From an uncultured Olsenella sp. (GTDB lineage Bacteria; Actinomycetota; Coriobacteriia; Coriobacteriales; Atopobiaceae), in the NCBI GenBank assembly GCA_959598545.1, contig CAUGFC010000049.1, positions 1-12,579 of the forward strand: 12,579 nt of DNA, given 5' to 3'. The notes beneath the pieces are model-generated. The model saw nothing but the letters and a program-made list of their open reading frames with translations. It was not told the DNA's origin and ran no database searches. How positions within the stretch are numbered: the first letter of the stretch is position 1; each line of letters starts with the position of its first letter. Below are positions 1 to 6,582 of this stretch, piece by piece. The position numbers and the translations under genes were made by a program.

Positions 1-16
1 GGCTCAAAGGTGAGCC
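1..16. terminator. Hairpin at left edge, possible terminator of the upstream gene
   Basis: A perfect inverted repeat, GGCTCA-AAGG-TGAGCC, occupies bases 1-16 and is followed by GCCGCCCCTCCTTT. The stem may continue to the left outside the window. A pyrimidine-rich tail follows, but there is no clean T run, so a terminator role for an unseen upstream gene is only inferred. Confidence 0.35.
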
Positions 17-87
17 GCCGCCCCTCCTTTAGACTAGAATGGCTGAGACTGGGTATTCAGTAGGCAACGCACCGAGAGGGGAGAGCC

Positions 88-1032
88 ATGAGCGAACACG
101 TCCATGACCTCGTCATCGTCGGCGGCGGCCCTGCCGGGCTCTCCGCCGCCATCTACGCGAGCCGCTCTCTGCTCGACGCCGTGACGCTCGAGCGAGAGGC
201 GCTCGGCGGCCAGGTCATCCTCACGAGCGAGGTCGACAACTACCCAGGCATGCCCCATGTCGACGGCTTCTCGCTGGTCGACGCGATGCGCGTCCAGGCA
301 GAGGAGCTCGGGGCTCATATCGTCATGGACCCCGTAGCTTCGATCGAGCGCGACGGGTCAGGCCTCTTCAGGGTCAGGGGCCTCGAGGCCACCTACGTCT
401 CGCGTGCCGTCATAGTCGCATCGGGGGCACGGCCGCGACCGGCCGGCTTCGAGGGCGAATCAGAATATGTAGGCAGGGGAGTATCATATTGCGCCACCTG
501 CGACGGCATGTTCTATCGGAACAAGGACGTCTTCGTCATTGGCGGCGGCAACTCTGCCGCCGAAGAGGCGCTCTTTCTGGCCAGGATCGCGTCCAAGGTC
601 ACGTTGGTCGTGAGAAAGGACCACATGCGTGCGCAGCGCGCGCTCGTCGAGGAGCTCGAGCGAAACGAGAAGGTCGAGCTGAGGTATCTGACGAGCGTCG
701 TGTCCGTCTCCGGTGACGCACTGCTGAGCCGCATGACGCTTCGTGACAACGCGACGGGACGAGAGTATGTGGAGAGCTTCGAGGAGGGCTCGCGCGGCGT
801 CTTCGTGCTCGTGGGTCGTGTGCCTGAGACCGAGGCTCTGAGAGGCCTTGTGAGGCTCGACGAGAGCGGATACGTCATAACGGACGAGACCATGGCCACC
901 GAGACTCCAGGGCTCTTCGTGGCCGGCGACGCGCGACGCAAGCCGCTCAGGCAGATCGTGACGGCGGCCTCGGACGGCGCCGTGGCCGCAACGAGCGCGG
1001 CGGCGTTTCTCGGCCTGCCTGTCGAGGGCTGA
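88..1032 (+). CDS. trxB: Thioredoxin reductase (FAD/NAD(P)H-dependent, TrxB family)
   Basis: This 314-residue protein has the usual length of low-molecular-weight bacterial thioredoxin reductases, cytoplasmic flavoenzymes that pass electrons from NADPH to thioredoxin. Visible motifs in order: FAD-binding GGGPAG at residues 12-17; redox-active CATC (C135, C138) followed by DG; the nucleotide-binding GGGNSAAEEA at 152-161; and the C-terminal FAD motif around GLFVAGDARRKPLRQ (276-289) and TAASDG. The NADPH 2'-phosphate loop, HRRxxxR in E. coli, reads V-R-K-D-H-M-R (175-181): two basic positions kept conservatively and the His lost, so NADPH use is likely but not certain. The ATG at 88 follows GAGAGGGGAGAGCC, a strong ribosome site. 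A TAGAAT hexamer at 35-40 could be a -10, but no good -35 is seen. The gene converges on the NERD gene with only 26 bases between stops. No thioredoxin gene is in the window. Confidence 0.93.
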   Translation: MSEHVHDLVIVGGGPAGLSAAIYASRSLLDAVTLEREALGGQVILTSEVDNYPGMPHVDGFSLVDAMRVQAEELGAHIVMDPVASIERDGSGLFRVRGLEATYVSRAVIVASGARPRPAGFEGESEYVGRGVSYCATCDGMFYRNKDVFVIGGGNSAAEEALFLARIASKVTLVVRKDHMRAQRALVEELERNEKVELRYLTSVVSVSGDALLSRMTLRDNATGREYVESFEEGSRGVFVLVGRVPETEALRGLVRLDESGYVITDETMATETPGLFVAGDARRKPLRQIVTAASDGAVAATSAAAFLGLPVEG

Positions 1033-1058
1033 AATGCTCTCAATTTTGCTGGCAGGAA

Positions 1059-1760
1059 TCAATGAGCGTTCTTCTCGGCGACCTTGTTAGCGTGTAGCAG
1101 TTTGAATTCGTTAGATCGTCCGACACTGGTTTCAAGAATCTTACAGAGTCTTGAGACGTCCTCGTCATCGAGAATCGAGAGCGACGAGCGGTTGGAGAGC
1201 CAGCGGGAAAGGTCAGAACGCTTTAGAACTATGTCATTGAAATTTAGAGTGAGCTTTTTCAGCTCGCAACGCTCAGAGAACACAACGACAGGGATGATCT
1301 TTGAGATTTCTACACCAGATTCCTTAGCAAGAACTTTTACATGCGTAGAGTTTTGACGGATGGGGTTGTAGAAACGGCACTTAGTATGACGGTTGAGCGA
1401 TTGAGTCCACTTAATGTCTGATGAGTTGCCGAATATCCATCCGGAATAGTTTTTGCTTTCAAAAACGTAGCACCCGCTAGTATGAACAGCAACCACATCG
1501 AGTTCAGTGTAACCGTCGTTCAAAGGTAAGTAAGCGTTAAAGAATAGGCGGGCGCCAGGAAGAGCACGTTCAACAAGATGGCCGGTATCAAATTCGCCGC
1601 GTGCGCCGTCATTGAGATAGGCAGTTAGAAAACTCGTATCGCTTTGGCGGCCATACTGGGAGTGGGCGAATCGGAAGTAAAGGTTGAGTAGACAAGCTCC
1701 TATAACAACAAGGAGGAATACAGTGCTAATCAAAGAGAGTTCGTAGAGTTGTGAGAACAT
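1059..1760 (-). CDS. Membrane-anchored NERD-domain (nuclease-related) protein
   Basis: From the chosen start this is a 233-residue protein. A hydrophobic segment at about residues 8-28 should anchor it in the membrane, and a NERD domain follows at about 55-165. The domain shows the family pattern: G-E at 55-56, L-D-V-V at 87-90, Y-V-F-E-S-K-N-Y-S-G at 98-107, W118 and Q120, and Y-N-P-I-x-Q-N at 131-137. D88, E101 and K103 fit the D...ExK core of the PD-(D/E)XK nuclease fold. The family is named for nuclease resemblance; activity and target here are unknown. An in-frame ATG at 1841 exists, but it has no ribosome site and precedes the anchor with polar residues, whereas ATG 1760 follows GGAGG at 5 bases. 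Hand counts of two 60-base rows give 43-45% GC against 68% for a row in the neighbouring channel gene, so the gene looks horizontally acquired. Its partners, if any, are not adjacent. Confidence 0.85.
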   Translation of the reverse strand: MFSQLYELSLISTVFLLVVIGACLLNLYFRFAHSQYGRQSDTSFLTAYLNDGARGEFDTGHLVERALPGARLFFNAYLPLNDGYTELDVVAVHTSGCYVFESKNYSGWIFGNSSDIKWTQSLNRHTKCRFYNPIRQNSTHVKVLAKESGVEISKIIPVVVFSERCELKKLTLNFNDIVLKRSDLSRWLSNRSSLSILDDEDVSRLCKILETSVGRSNEFKLLHANKVAEKNAH

Positions 1761-1765
1761 TGGAA

Positions 1766-1770
1766 CCTCC
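1766..1770 (-). promoter_or_regulatory. Ribosome binding site that fixes the NERD start
   Basis: On the minus strand GGAGG is followed by TTCCA and then ATG at 1760. The alternative upstream ATG at 1841 is preceded by an AT-rich sequence with no purine-rich Shine-Dalgarno match, so the shorter product is favoured. Confidence 0.7.
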
Positions 1771-1922
1771 GAACTTCGGCCATAAGATAATTTTCTCATA
1801 AGCAGGATGAGGTTCGGATAACGATTCTCTACAACTGCCATTTAGATAAATTGGCCCTGAAATACAGCCGCGATAATATATCTTATGTAAACTAGGGAAT
1901 TTCGACCGAAAAGTGCCGCTAC

Positions 1923-1939
1923 AAGGCGATACGCGCCTT
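1923..1939 (-). terminator. Hairpin downstream of the ClC gene, possible terminator
   Basis: Ten bases after the ClC stop, the minus strand carries AAGGCG-CGTAT-CGCCTT, a perfect 6-base stem with a 5-base loop. The T run (CTTTTC) comes only about 10 bases later, so it is not a textbook intrinsic terminator; the position is suitable, which is the main argument. Confidence 0.35.
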
Positions 1940-1948
1940 CACGCTCCC

Positions 1949-3538
1949 CTATGAGGGTCTTACGCGTTGCTCGCACATGAGAGAGAGCTTGAGGCGCGCG
2001 TCGTCCAGCGAGCCGGACCTCGATACGAACAGAAGCTCGTCTGTAGCGCAGAGCCTCGTGTCGCCCGTTGGGATGACATGCTCCCCGGCACGCTCGATCA
2101 TGAGGACGCGCACGCCGTCAGGCCAGGGCACCTCTCGCACGAGCATCCCCTCGAGGCGGCTCCCCGACCCCACGCGAACCGTCGCGAGGTCCTTCTCGGC
2201 ACGATTGACGTCCGTGATCCGCTCTTCTGCCCGAGAGCCAAGCAGACCTGCGAGCAGGTGCTCGTAGAAGGCGTCAACCCTCGTGAGGCTGGAGACGACG
2301 TATGCGAGGACCGAGACGATCGATACCGAGAGCAGGGCGTCCAGCGAGCCCGTCAGCTCGAAGACGAGCACGACGGCGGTCACCGGCGCCCGCACGACGC
2401 CCGCAAAGAGCCCGGCGACGCCCAGCGCTATGAAGTTGGGGCTGAACATCGCCGGCAGGCCGAGCCCCATCGCTAGAACCGCGAAGGCGGCGCCCACGAG
2501 GCCGCCGAGCACGACGAGCGGGAAGAGGGTCCCTCCCGGCGCCCCCGAGCCGAAGCAGAGCGCCGTGTAGGCGTACTTTGCGACGAGAAGCGCCAGCAGG
2601 GCCGCGAGCGAGGGGATCGCCGAGCTCCGGAGCAGCTCCACGATGGCGTCTCCGCCGCACATGAGCTCGGGCCACGTGAACGCGACCACGCCTGCCGCCA
2701 CAAACGGAATCGCAAGGCGGATGCCGGCGAGTCGCTCGGGTATCCGCGCGTAGAGCGCCTGGGCGGCGAACATCCCCCGGTTGTGAAGGGCACCGAGAAG
2801 CCCGCAGACCAGCCCGAGCGCCACGACGAAGAGATAGTCGACATGCGGCAGGTTCGTCACGAATGAGAGGCTCACAACCGGCGAGATGCCGACGACCTGC
2901 GAGACGAGGAAGTCCGAGACCACGGCCGAGCACATGACCGAGATGATGAGCGGTGCGGTGAACTCCTTGTGAATCTCCTCGAGCGCGAAGAGCACCCCCG
3001 TGAGCGGCGCATGGAAGGCCGCGGACATGCCCGCAGCCGCGCCGCAGGTGACGAGCAAACGCTCCTCTCCCCTCCTGCGGCCGAGCGCCCGCGAGACGGC
3101 CTTGCCCGACATGCCGCCGAGCTGGACCGAGGGGCCCTCGCGACCGAGCGAGAGACCGGAGAGCGCAAGCAGCGTCCCCTCGAGGAACTTTGCGGGTATC
3201 ACGCGCGCCCAGGGCGCGTCGTAACGGCCGATGACCTCGGCGTCGATCTGCGGGATGCCTGATCCGGACGTTGCCGGTTCCCAGAGAACGAGGCGCCTGA
3301 CCGCGAGGAACGCGACAGCGAGGAGAACCGCCCACCCGAGCATGGGAAGAACGTGGCCCGCCGCGGCTCCCGTGGCCGCGCGAAGCGTACGCTCGGCGAG
3401 CGAGAGGGCCAGCCGGTAGAGCGTCACCACTCCCCCGCCGACGAGCCCGACCAGCGCGCCCTCCCAGACAAGGGTCACCTGGAAGCGACGGGAGAGCCGC
3501 CGCCTGACGGGTTCGTTTGCAGACGCCCTCTCACCCAT
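1949..3538 (-). CDS. ClC-family chloride channel / H+-Cl- antiporter with C-terminal TrkA_C-like domain
   Basis: The 529-residue integral membrane protein carries the anion-selectivity signatures of the ClC family: GSGIP at 92-96, GREGP at 132-136 (E134 is the gating glutamate), GTLFP at 336-340, and Y425 in A-F-Y-E-H-L-L at the position of the central tyrosine. The E-E pair at 187-188 matches the internal proton glutamate of E. coli ClcA, which points to 2Cl-/H+ exchange rather than a passive channel. A soluble tail from about 450 resembles a TrkA_C (RCK_C) domain, a regulatory module found on some bacterial ClCs. GREGP rather than GREGT argues against the fluoride-type branch. The frame stays open to 3697, but that would overlap the upstream gene; ATG 3538 follows GAGGG at 4 bases and begins 10 bases after the NlpC/P60 stop, so the two genes are probably co-transcribed. 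Exchange stoichiometry is inferred from motifs only. Confidence 0.9.
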   Translation of the reverse strand: MGERASANEPVRRRLSRRFQVTLVWEGALVGLVGGGVVTLYRLALSLAERTLRAATGAAAGHVLPMLGWAVLLAVAFLAVRRLVLWEPATSGSGIPQIDAEVIGRYDAPWARVIPAKFLEGTLLALSGLSLGREGPSVQLGGMSGKAVSRALGRRRGEERLLVTCGAAAGMSAAFHAPLTGVLFALEEIHKEFTAPLIISVMCSAVVSDFLVSQVVGISPVVSLSFVTNLPHVDYLFVVALGLVCGLLGALHNRGMFAAQALYARIPERLAGIRLAIPFVAAGVVAFTWPELMCGGDAIVELLRSSAIPSLAALLALLVAKYAYTALCFGSGAPGGTLFPLVVLGGLVGAAFAVLAMGLGLPAMFSPNFIALGVAGLFAGVVRAPVTAVVLVFELTGSLDALLSVSIVSVLAYVVSSLTRVDAFYEHLLAGLLGSRAEERITDVNRAEKDLATVRVGSGSRLEGMLVREVPWPDGVRVLMIERAGEHVIPTGDTRLCATDELLFVSRSGSLDDARLKLSLMCEQRVRPS

Positions 3539-3548
3539 GGGACCCTCG

Positions 3549-4685
3549 CTAGTAGGGGCCACCGCCGAGGATAGAGCCACCGTAGAAGCTGTTGACGTTG
3601 CTCTGGATGACGCCGACGCCGTAGTCAGAGGCGTGAACCATCTCGCCCCCGCCAAGGTAGATGCCCACATGCCCGCTGTGCGGGAAGATGAGGTCACCGT
3701 AGTTGAGCTGGGAGAGCTTAGTCTTCCAGTCGCCCGTCTTCTTGAGGCTCTCGATCATATTGTAGGTGGTACGGCCACGGGCGTAGCCGAAGCAGTAGCA
3801 GACGAGGCCCGAGCAGTCGAAGGCGTTCGGACCCGTCGCACCCCACTCGTAGGGCTTGCCGATCATTGCGAGCGCAGTGGCCACACCGCCACCGGAGGGC
3901 GCATGACCGCCGCTGCCGCCGGTGTTCCCGCCGCCGCCACCACCGGTGTTGTCATCGTCATCGTCGTCATGTGTCGGCTCGCGATCGGAGTCGTTGTCGC
4001 CGCCGTCGGTGTTCCCGCCGCCGCTCTGCTGCTCCTCGCGCTCGGCAGCCTCGAGCGCGGCCTGAATCTCGGCGTTTCGCTGCGCCTCGAGCTCCGCCTG
4101 GAGCTGCGCATCGAGGGAGTTGTACACCTCGCGCGCCTCGGCGACGCGGGACTGGTAGTCGCTGACCTGGGAGTTGAGGTCATCGACCTGGTCCTGCTGG
4201 TCGGCCTTCTGCTCCTCGAGGTCGGCCATGTCCTGCTCGAGCTTGGCGGCGAGGGTCCTCACCTCGTCGATGGCGGCGGACTCGCTCTCTGAGATGCTGT
4301 CGAGATAGTAGACACGTGTGACGAGCTCCTCGAAGCTCGCGGCGCTGAGGACGAAGTCGAGCATGGAGGTCCCGCCGGTCTTGTACGAGGCCTTCATGAG
4401 CTCACCGAGGCGCGCCTGCTTGTCGGAGAGAATGATGCGCTGCTCGTCGATCTGCGCGCTCTTCTCGCCGATGGCGTAGTCGGTCTCCTCGAGCTTGGTG
4501 GTGGCCGAGGCAAGCTGCGACTGCATGCTCGAGAGCTCGGCGCCGAGGGCCTCGAGCCGCGCCTGGGCGGCGGCGAGCTCGTCGGCAGTGTCGGCACGGG
4601 CGATGTCGTTGGCGCAGAGTATGGAAGCCGCCACGGCGGGCAGCGTGATCAGTCCGGAGAGGACGGCTCTTCTCGAGAGGTTCAT
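3549..4685 (-). CDS. Secreted coiled-coil NlpC/P60 peptidoglycan endopeptidase (PcsB-like)
   Basis: The 378-residue product starts with a signal peptide (residues 1-31: basic M-N-L-S-R-R, hydrophobic core, A-R-A before D32). Residues 33-220 are long heptad-rich coiled coils as in PcsB/CwlO-type hydrolases, where they bind the FtsEX complex and hold the enzyme inactive. A low-complexity Gly/Asn/Asp linker at 221-266 includes six consecutive Asp near 240-245. The NlpC/P60 domain fills 267-378, with C291 in F-D-C-S-G-L, H339 in S-G-H-V-G-I-Y and H351 in V-H-A-S forming the Cys-His-His triad. Such enzymes cut stem peptides during cell separation. ATG 4685 is chosen because GAAGGG lies 5 bases upstream, and because a consensus -10 at 4714-4719 would put transcription start downstream of the longer in-frame ATGs (4751, 4715). 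C24 precedes the cleavage site but is not in a good lipobox. FtsEX dependence is inferred from architecture. Confidence 0.92.
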   Translation of the reverse strand: MNLSRRAVLSGLITLPAVAASILCANDIARADTADELAAAQARLEALGAELSSMQSQLASATTKLEETDYAIGEKSAQIDEQRIILSDKQARLGELMKASYKTGGTSMLDFVLSAASFEELVTRVYYLDSISESESAAIDEVRTLAAKLEQDMADLEEQKADQQDQVDDLNSQVSDYQSRVAEAREVYNSLDAQLQAELEAQRNAEIQAALEAAEREEQQSGGGNTDGGDNDSDREPTHDDDDDDNTGGGGGGNTGGSGGHAPSGGGVATALAMIGKPYEWGATGPNAFDCSGLVCYCFGYARGRTTYNMIESLKKTGDWKTKLSQLNYGDLIFPHSGHVGIYLGGGEMVHASDYGVGVIQSNVNSFYGGSILGGGPY

Positions 4686-4713
4686 CTCATCCCTTCGTCG
4701 GCGTACGAGCCCC

Positions 4714-4744
4714 ATTATAGGAGCAACCCACCGCAGGTACGCAA
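4714..4744 (-). promoter_or_regulatory. Promoter for the NlpC/P60-ClC pair
   Basis: On the minus strand a perfect TATAAT (+ strand 4714-4719) lies 19 bases downstream of TTGCGT (4739-4744). The spacing is longer than the ideal 17, but the -10 is consensus. Transcription would start near 4707, giving a leader of about 22 bases to the ATG at 4685. The 117-base gap after apt contains no other signal I can defend. Confidence 0.55.
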
Positions 4745-4802
4745 GCACCATACGATGGGCACAAGGCCAGAGACAACCATGCGGTGCGTTTGGGAGAACC
4801 GA

Positions 4803-5336
4803 TCAGGAGACCTTGACCAGCGTGAACACGTCTTGCGCGTAGTCACGTGCGATGACCTCGCGCGGGTTGAGGAAGCTCAGCTCCAGGATGAAGGCGAAGC
4901 CGGCGACGCTGGCGCCGGACTGCTCGACGAGACGGGCCGTGGCGACGGCCGTCCCTCCCGTGGCGACGAGGTCGTCAACGAGCAGGACGCGGTCGTCCGG
5001 AGTGAGGGCGTCCCTGTGGATCTGCAGCTCGTCGGTTCCGTACTCGAGTGAGTAGGACTCCGAGTAGACCTCGCGGGGGAGCTTGCCGGGCTTGCGGGCG
5101 GGAACGAAGCCGCAACCGAGACGGTAGGCGACGGGGGCGCCGACCATGAAGCCGCGCGCCTCAGCGCCGACGACCTTCGTGATGCCGACCCCATCGAAGT
5201 GCTCGCAGATCGCGTCGATGACCGCGCGCAGGGCCTCCGCGTCGTCGAAGAGCGGGGTGATGTCCTTGAAGACGACGTCGGGCTCCGGGTAGTCCGGGAT
5301 GTCGATGATGCGGCTCTCGAAGTCGAAGGTGTTCAT
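4803..5336 (-). CDS. apt: Adenine phosphoribosyltransferase
   Basis: This 177-residue protein matches the usual length of bacterial Apt, the purine-salvage enzyme that condenses adenine with PRPP to give AMP and pyrophosphate in the cytoplasm. The early F-K-D-I-T-P-L motif (23-29), G-A-E-A-R-G-F (57-63), the flexible-loop motif R-K-P-G-K-L-P-R-E (81-89) and the PRPP-binding loop V-L-L-V-D-D-L-V-A-T-G-G-T-A (117-130) are all present and typical of class-I adenine enzymes. No accessory domain is fused to it. The start ATG follows AGGGGAGGACC, and this ribosome site overlaps the stop codon of merR 9 bases upstream, so apt is most likely translated from the garA-merR transcript. Confidence 0.96.
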   Translation of the reverse strand: MNTFDFESRIIDIPDYPEPDVVFKDITPLFDDAEALRAVIDAICEHFDGVGITKVVGAEARGFMVGAPVAYRLGCGFVPARKPGKLPREVYSESYSLEYGTDELQIHRDALTPDDRVLLVDDLVATGGTAVATARLVEQSGASVAGFAFILELSFLNPREVIARDYAQDVFTLVKVS

Positions 5337-5345
5337 GGTCCTCCC

Positions 5346-6113
5346 CTATCGGGCCCCGTCGCTCTTCTCGGGCCCCATGCTCTGGAACGGTTTGGCGACG
5401 CGACGGGCGATGAGCTCGTCGCGGACTGCGTTGGTGAGGCCGAGCATGCGTGAGAACGCCTGCTCGTACCTGGTGCGAGCGACCTCGGTGTCCCCGATCT
5501 CCACCCCGCCCGCCTTGGCGGCGTAGACGACGAGCGCCTGCTCGAACATCGAGGACTCGCGGTTGGCGGCGATCACGTACTGCCTGAGGTTCTTGGGCCC
5601 GATCCCGAAGTGCCTGAGCTCGTCGCAGATCCGGATGAGGGCGAGGTCGTGCCCGTCGACGAGGTCGCGCCCGTGCGGCGAGCGCGTGAGCCTGATGACC
5701 CCCGCTTCGGAGAGCTGTCGCACGAAGGTGGCGGAGACGCCGGTGAGCTCGGGTACGCGGTCGAGAGGGTGGAGCTTGCCGATGGTCTCCTCGTCGTCTA
5801 CGGGGAGCGTGATGGTGTCCGCGAGTCGGTCCGGTCCGGCCTCTGAGGCGGCGCTCGGCTGTCCGGCGTCGGAGCGCTCGAGCTCCTCCTTGATGACGGA
5901 GAGCGGCAGGAACCGGTTTTTCTGCAGGTAGAGGATCGTCTCGAGGCGGCGTACGTCGCGCTGCGAGTAGAGACGGTAGCCGCTCGGCGTGCGAGACGGG
6001 TTGAGCAGCCCCTCGTCCTGGAGGTAGCGCACCTTGGAGATCGAGAGGTCGGGATACTGCTGCTGCAGCTTCTTGACGACCTTACCGATTGTCAGGTAGC
6101 CGGCGTCGGGCAT
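5346..6113 (-). CDS. MerR-family transcriptional regulator (Rv1828-like, FHA-linked)
   Basis: The 255-residue protein has an N-terminal MerR winged helix-turn-helix (about 6-75): T-I-G at 8-10, K-V-R-Y-L-Q-D-E-G-L-L (27-37), and G-Y-R-L-Y-S (45-50) in the wing. A second stretch at about 116-170 again looks like a MerR DNA-recognition unit (V-P-E-L-T-G-V-S, Q-L-S-E-A-G-V-I, D-L-A-L-I), followed by a helical C terminus rich in charged residues. No conserved metal-binding cysteine cluster is visible, so it is unlikely to be a metal sensor. It starts 6 bases after the FHA gene and ends 9 bases before apt, so all three should share one message. In Mycobacterium tuberculosis the same order occurs as Rv1827 (garA)-Rv1828. 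The start has only a weak ribosome site (GAGG about 11 bases upstream), consistent with translational coupling to the FHA gene. Its target genes and ligand are unknown. Confidence 0.88.
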   Translation of the reverse strand: MPDAGYLTIGKVVKKLQQQYPDLSISKVRYLQDEGLLNPSRTPSGYRLYSQRDVRRLETILYLQKNRFLPLSVIKEELERSDAGQPSAASEAGPDRLADTITLPVDDEETIGKLHPLDRVPELTGVSATFVRQLSEAGVIRLTRSPHGRDLVDGHDLALIRICDELRHFGIGPKNLRQYVIAANRESSMFEQALVVYAAKAGGVEIGDTEVARTRYEQAFSRMLGLTNAVRDELIARRVAKPFQSMGPEKSDGAR

Positions 6114-6119
6114 GACGGC

Positions 6120-6539
6120 TTACGCCTCTGTGTCGATCCGACGGGGGCGGGCGTTGGTGTGGAAGACCATGCGGAAGGTCCCGATCTGGATCGTGGAGCC
6201 GTCCTTGAGCGCCGCGCGCGTGGTGATGGCGCCGTCGACCCAGGTGCCATTGAGCGAACCGAGGTCCTCGATCGTAGCCTGGCCGGAGCCTGCGGGGCCG
6301 AGCTCCATGCGGGCGTGGCGACGCGACACGGTCATGTCGTTCAGGAACACGCTGTTGTGCGGGTCGCGCCCGAGCGTGATCTGCGGCGAGTCGAGCTCGA
6401 ACACCTCGCCGATCTGGGGGCCCTTCACGATGGTGAGCGTGGGGTGAGCCGGACGATGGGCGCCCATGAGGTCGGGGACCGTGGCGTCGGCGGGCGACAT
6501 TCGGAAGATCTCGGTCGCGTCAGGGTTGGCTGTGGGCAT
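6120..6539 (-). CDS. garA: FHA-domain signalling protein, GarA/OdhI-like
   Basis: A 139-residue soluble protein with one forkhead-associated domain at about 35-130. Phosphothreonine-binding residues are visible: G57-R58, S72-R-R-H75, and N97-G98-T99 in L-G-S-L-N-G-T-W. The N-terminal tail contains A-T-E-I-F-R (8-13), which lines up with the T-S-V-F-R phosphorylation segment of mycobacterial GarA and corynebacterial OdhI; T9 would be the acceptor. In those proteins, phosphorylation by PknB/PknG makes the tail bind its own FHA domain and releases inhibited metabolic enzymes such as 2-oxoglutarate dehydrogenase. That role is family knowledge; the target here is unknown, and an anaerobe may lack that enzyme. 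The length is close to GarA (about 160). The gene starts after GAGGGGAGAGAC and leads merR and apt. It could instead be a generic FHA adaptor, but the MerR neighbour supports the GarA assignment. Confidence 0.82.
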   Translation of the reverse strand: MPTANPDATEIFRMSPADATVPDLMGAHRPAHPTLTIVKGPQIGEVFELDSPQITLGRDPHNSVFLNDMTVSRRHARMELGPAGSGQATIEDLGSLNGTWVDGAITTRAALKDGSTIQIGTFRMVFHTNARPRRIDTEA

Positions 6540-6569
6540 GTCTCTCCCCTCGTTGGGTTAGCTCACTCA

Positions 6570-6575
6570 ATAATA
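6570..6575 (-). promoter_or_regulatory. Candidate -10 element upstream of garA-merR-apt
   Basis: The 43-base gap between ridA and the FHA gene contains TATTAT on the minus strand, about 30 bases before the ATG at 6539. No recognisable -35 lies 16-18 bases upstream (that region is the end of ridA), so a promoter here is tentative and read-through from ridA is equally possible. Confidence 0.3.
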
Positions 6576-6582
6576 GCGCGGT

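Larger units (their letters stand above)
1761..1948. other. AT-rich intergenic stretch between NERD gene and ClC gene
   Basis: These 188 bases hold the leader of the NERD gene and the 3' flank of the ClC gene. The part around 1841-1915 is distinctly AT-rich and contains several -10-like hexamers on the minus strand (for example TAAGAT and TATATT near 1875-1890), but I find none with a convincing -35 at 16-18 bases. Its composition matches the NERD gene rather than the surrounding chromosome, so it probably arrived with that gene. Confidence 0.4.

Noticed and set aside
2274..3335. A 353-codon minus-strand frame inside the ClC gene
   Set aside because: Same strand but a different frame from the ClC gene, with an Arg/Gly/Ala-rich translation and no motifs; the ClC frame carries all family signatures.
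3539..3697. N-terminal extension of the ClC protein to 3697
   Set aside because: It would overlap the end of the NlpC/P60 gene by about 150 bases with a Ser/Thr/Ala-rich sequence unlike ClC N termini; ATG 3538 has a ribosome site.
3537..4292. A 251-codon plus-strand frame with a Val/Leu-rich C-terminal half opposite the NlpC/P60 gene
   Set aside because: The hydrophobic stretch is the antisense image of the Asp/Glu/Gln-rich coiled coil and linker; no ribosome site and no family resemblance.
4605..4625. Possible lipobox at Cys24 of the NlpC/P60 signal peptide
   Set aside because: The residues before the Cys (S-I-L) do not fit the lipobox pattern, and a good A-R-A cleavage site follows.
4686..4751. 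N-terminal extension of the NlpC/P60 protein to ATG 4751 or ATG 4715, the latter giving a twin-Arg-like R-R-R-R start
   Set aside because: A consensus TATAAT sits within this extension and the ribosome site precedes ATG 4685, which also gives a normal signal peptide.
4745..4802. Possible stem between GCACC and GGTGC downstream of apt
   Set aside because: Only five pairs over a long loop and no T run; not a credible terminator.
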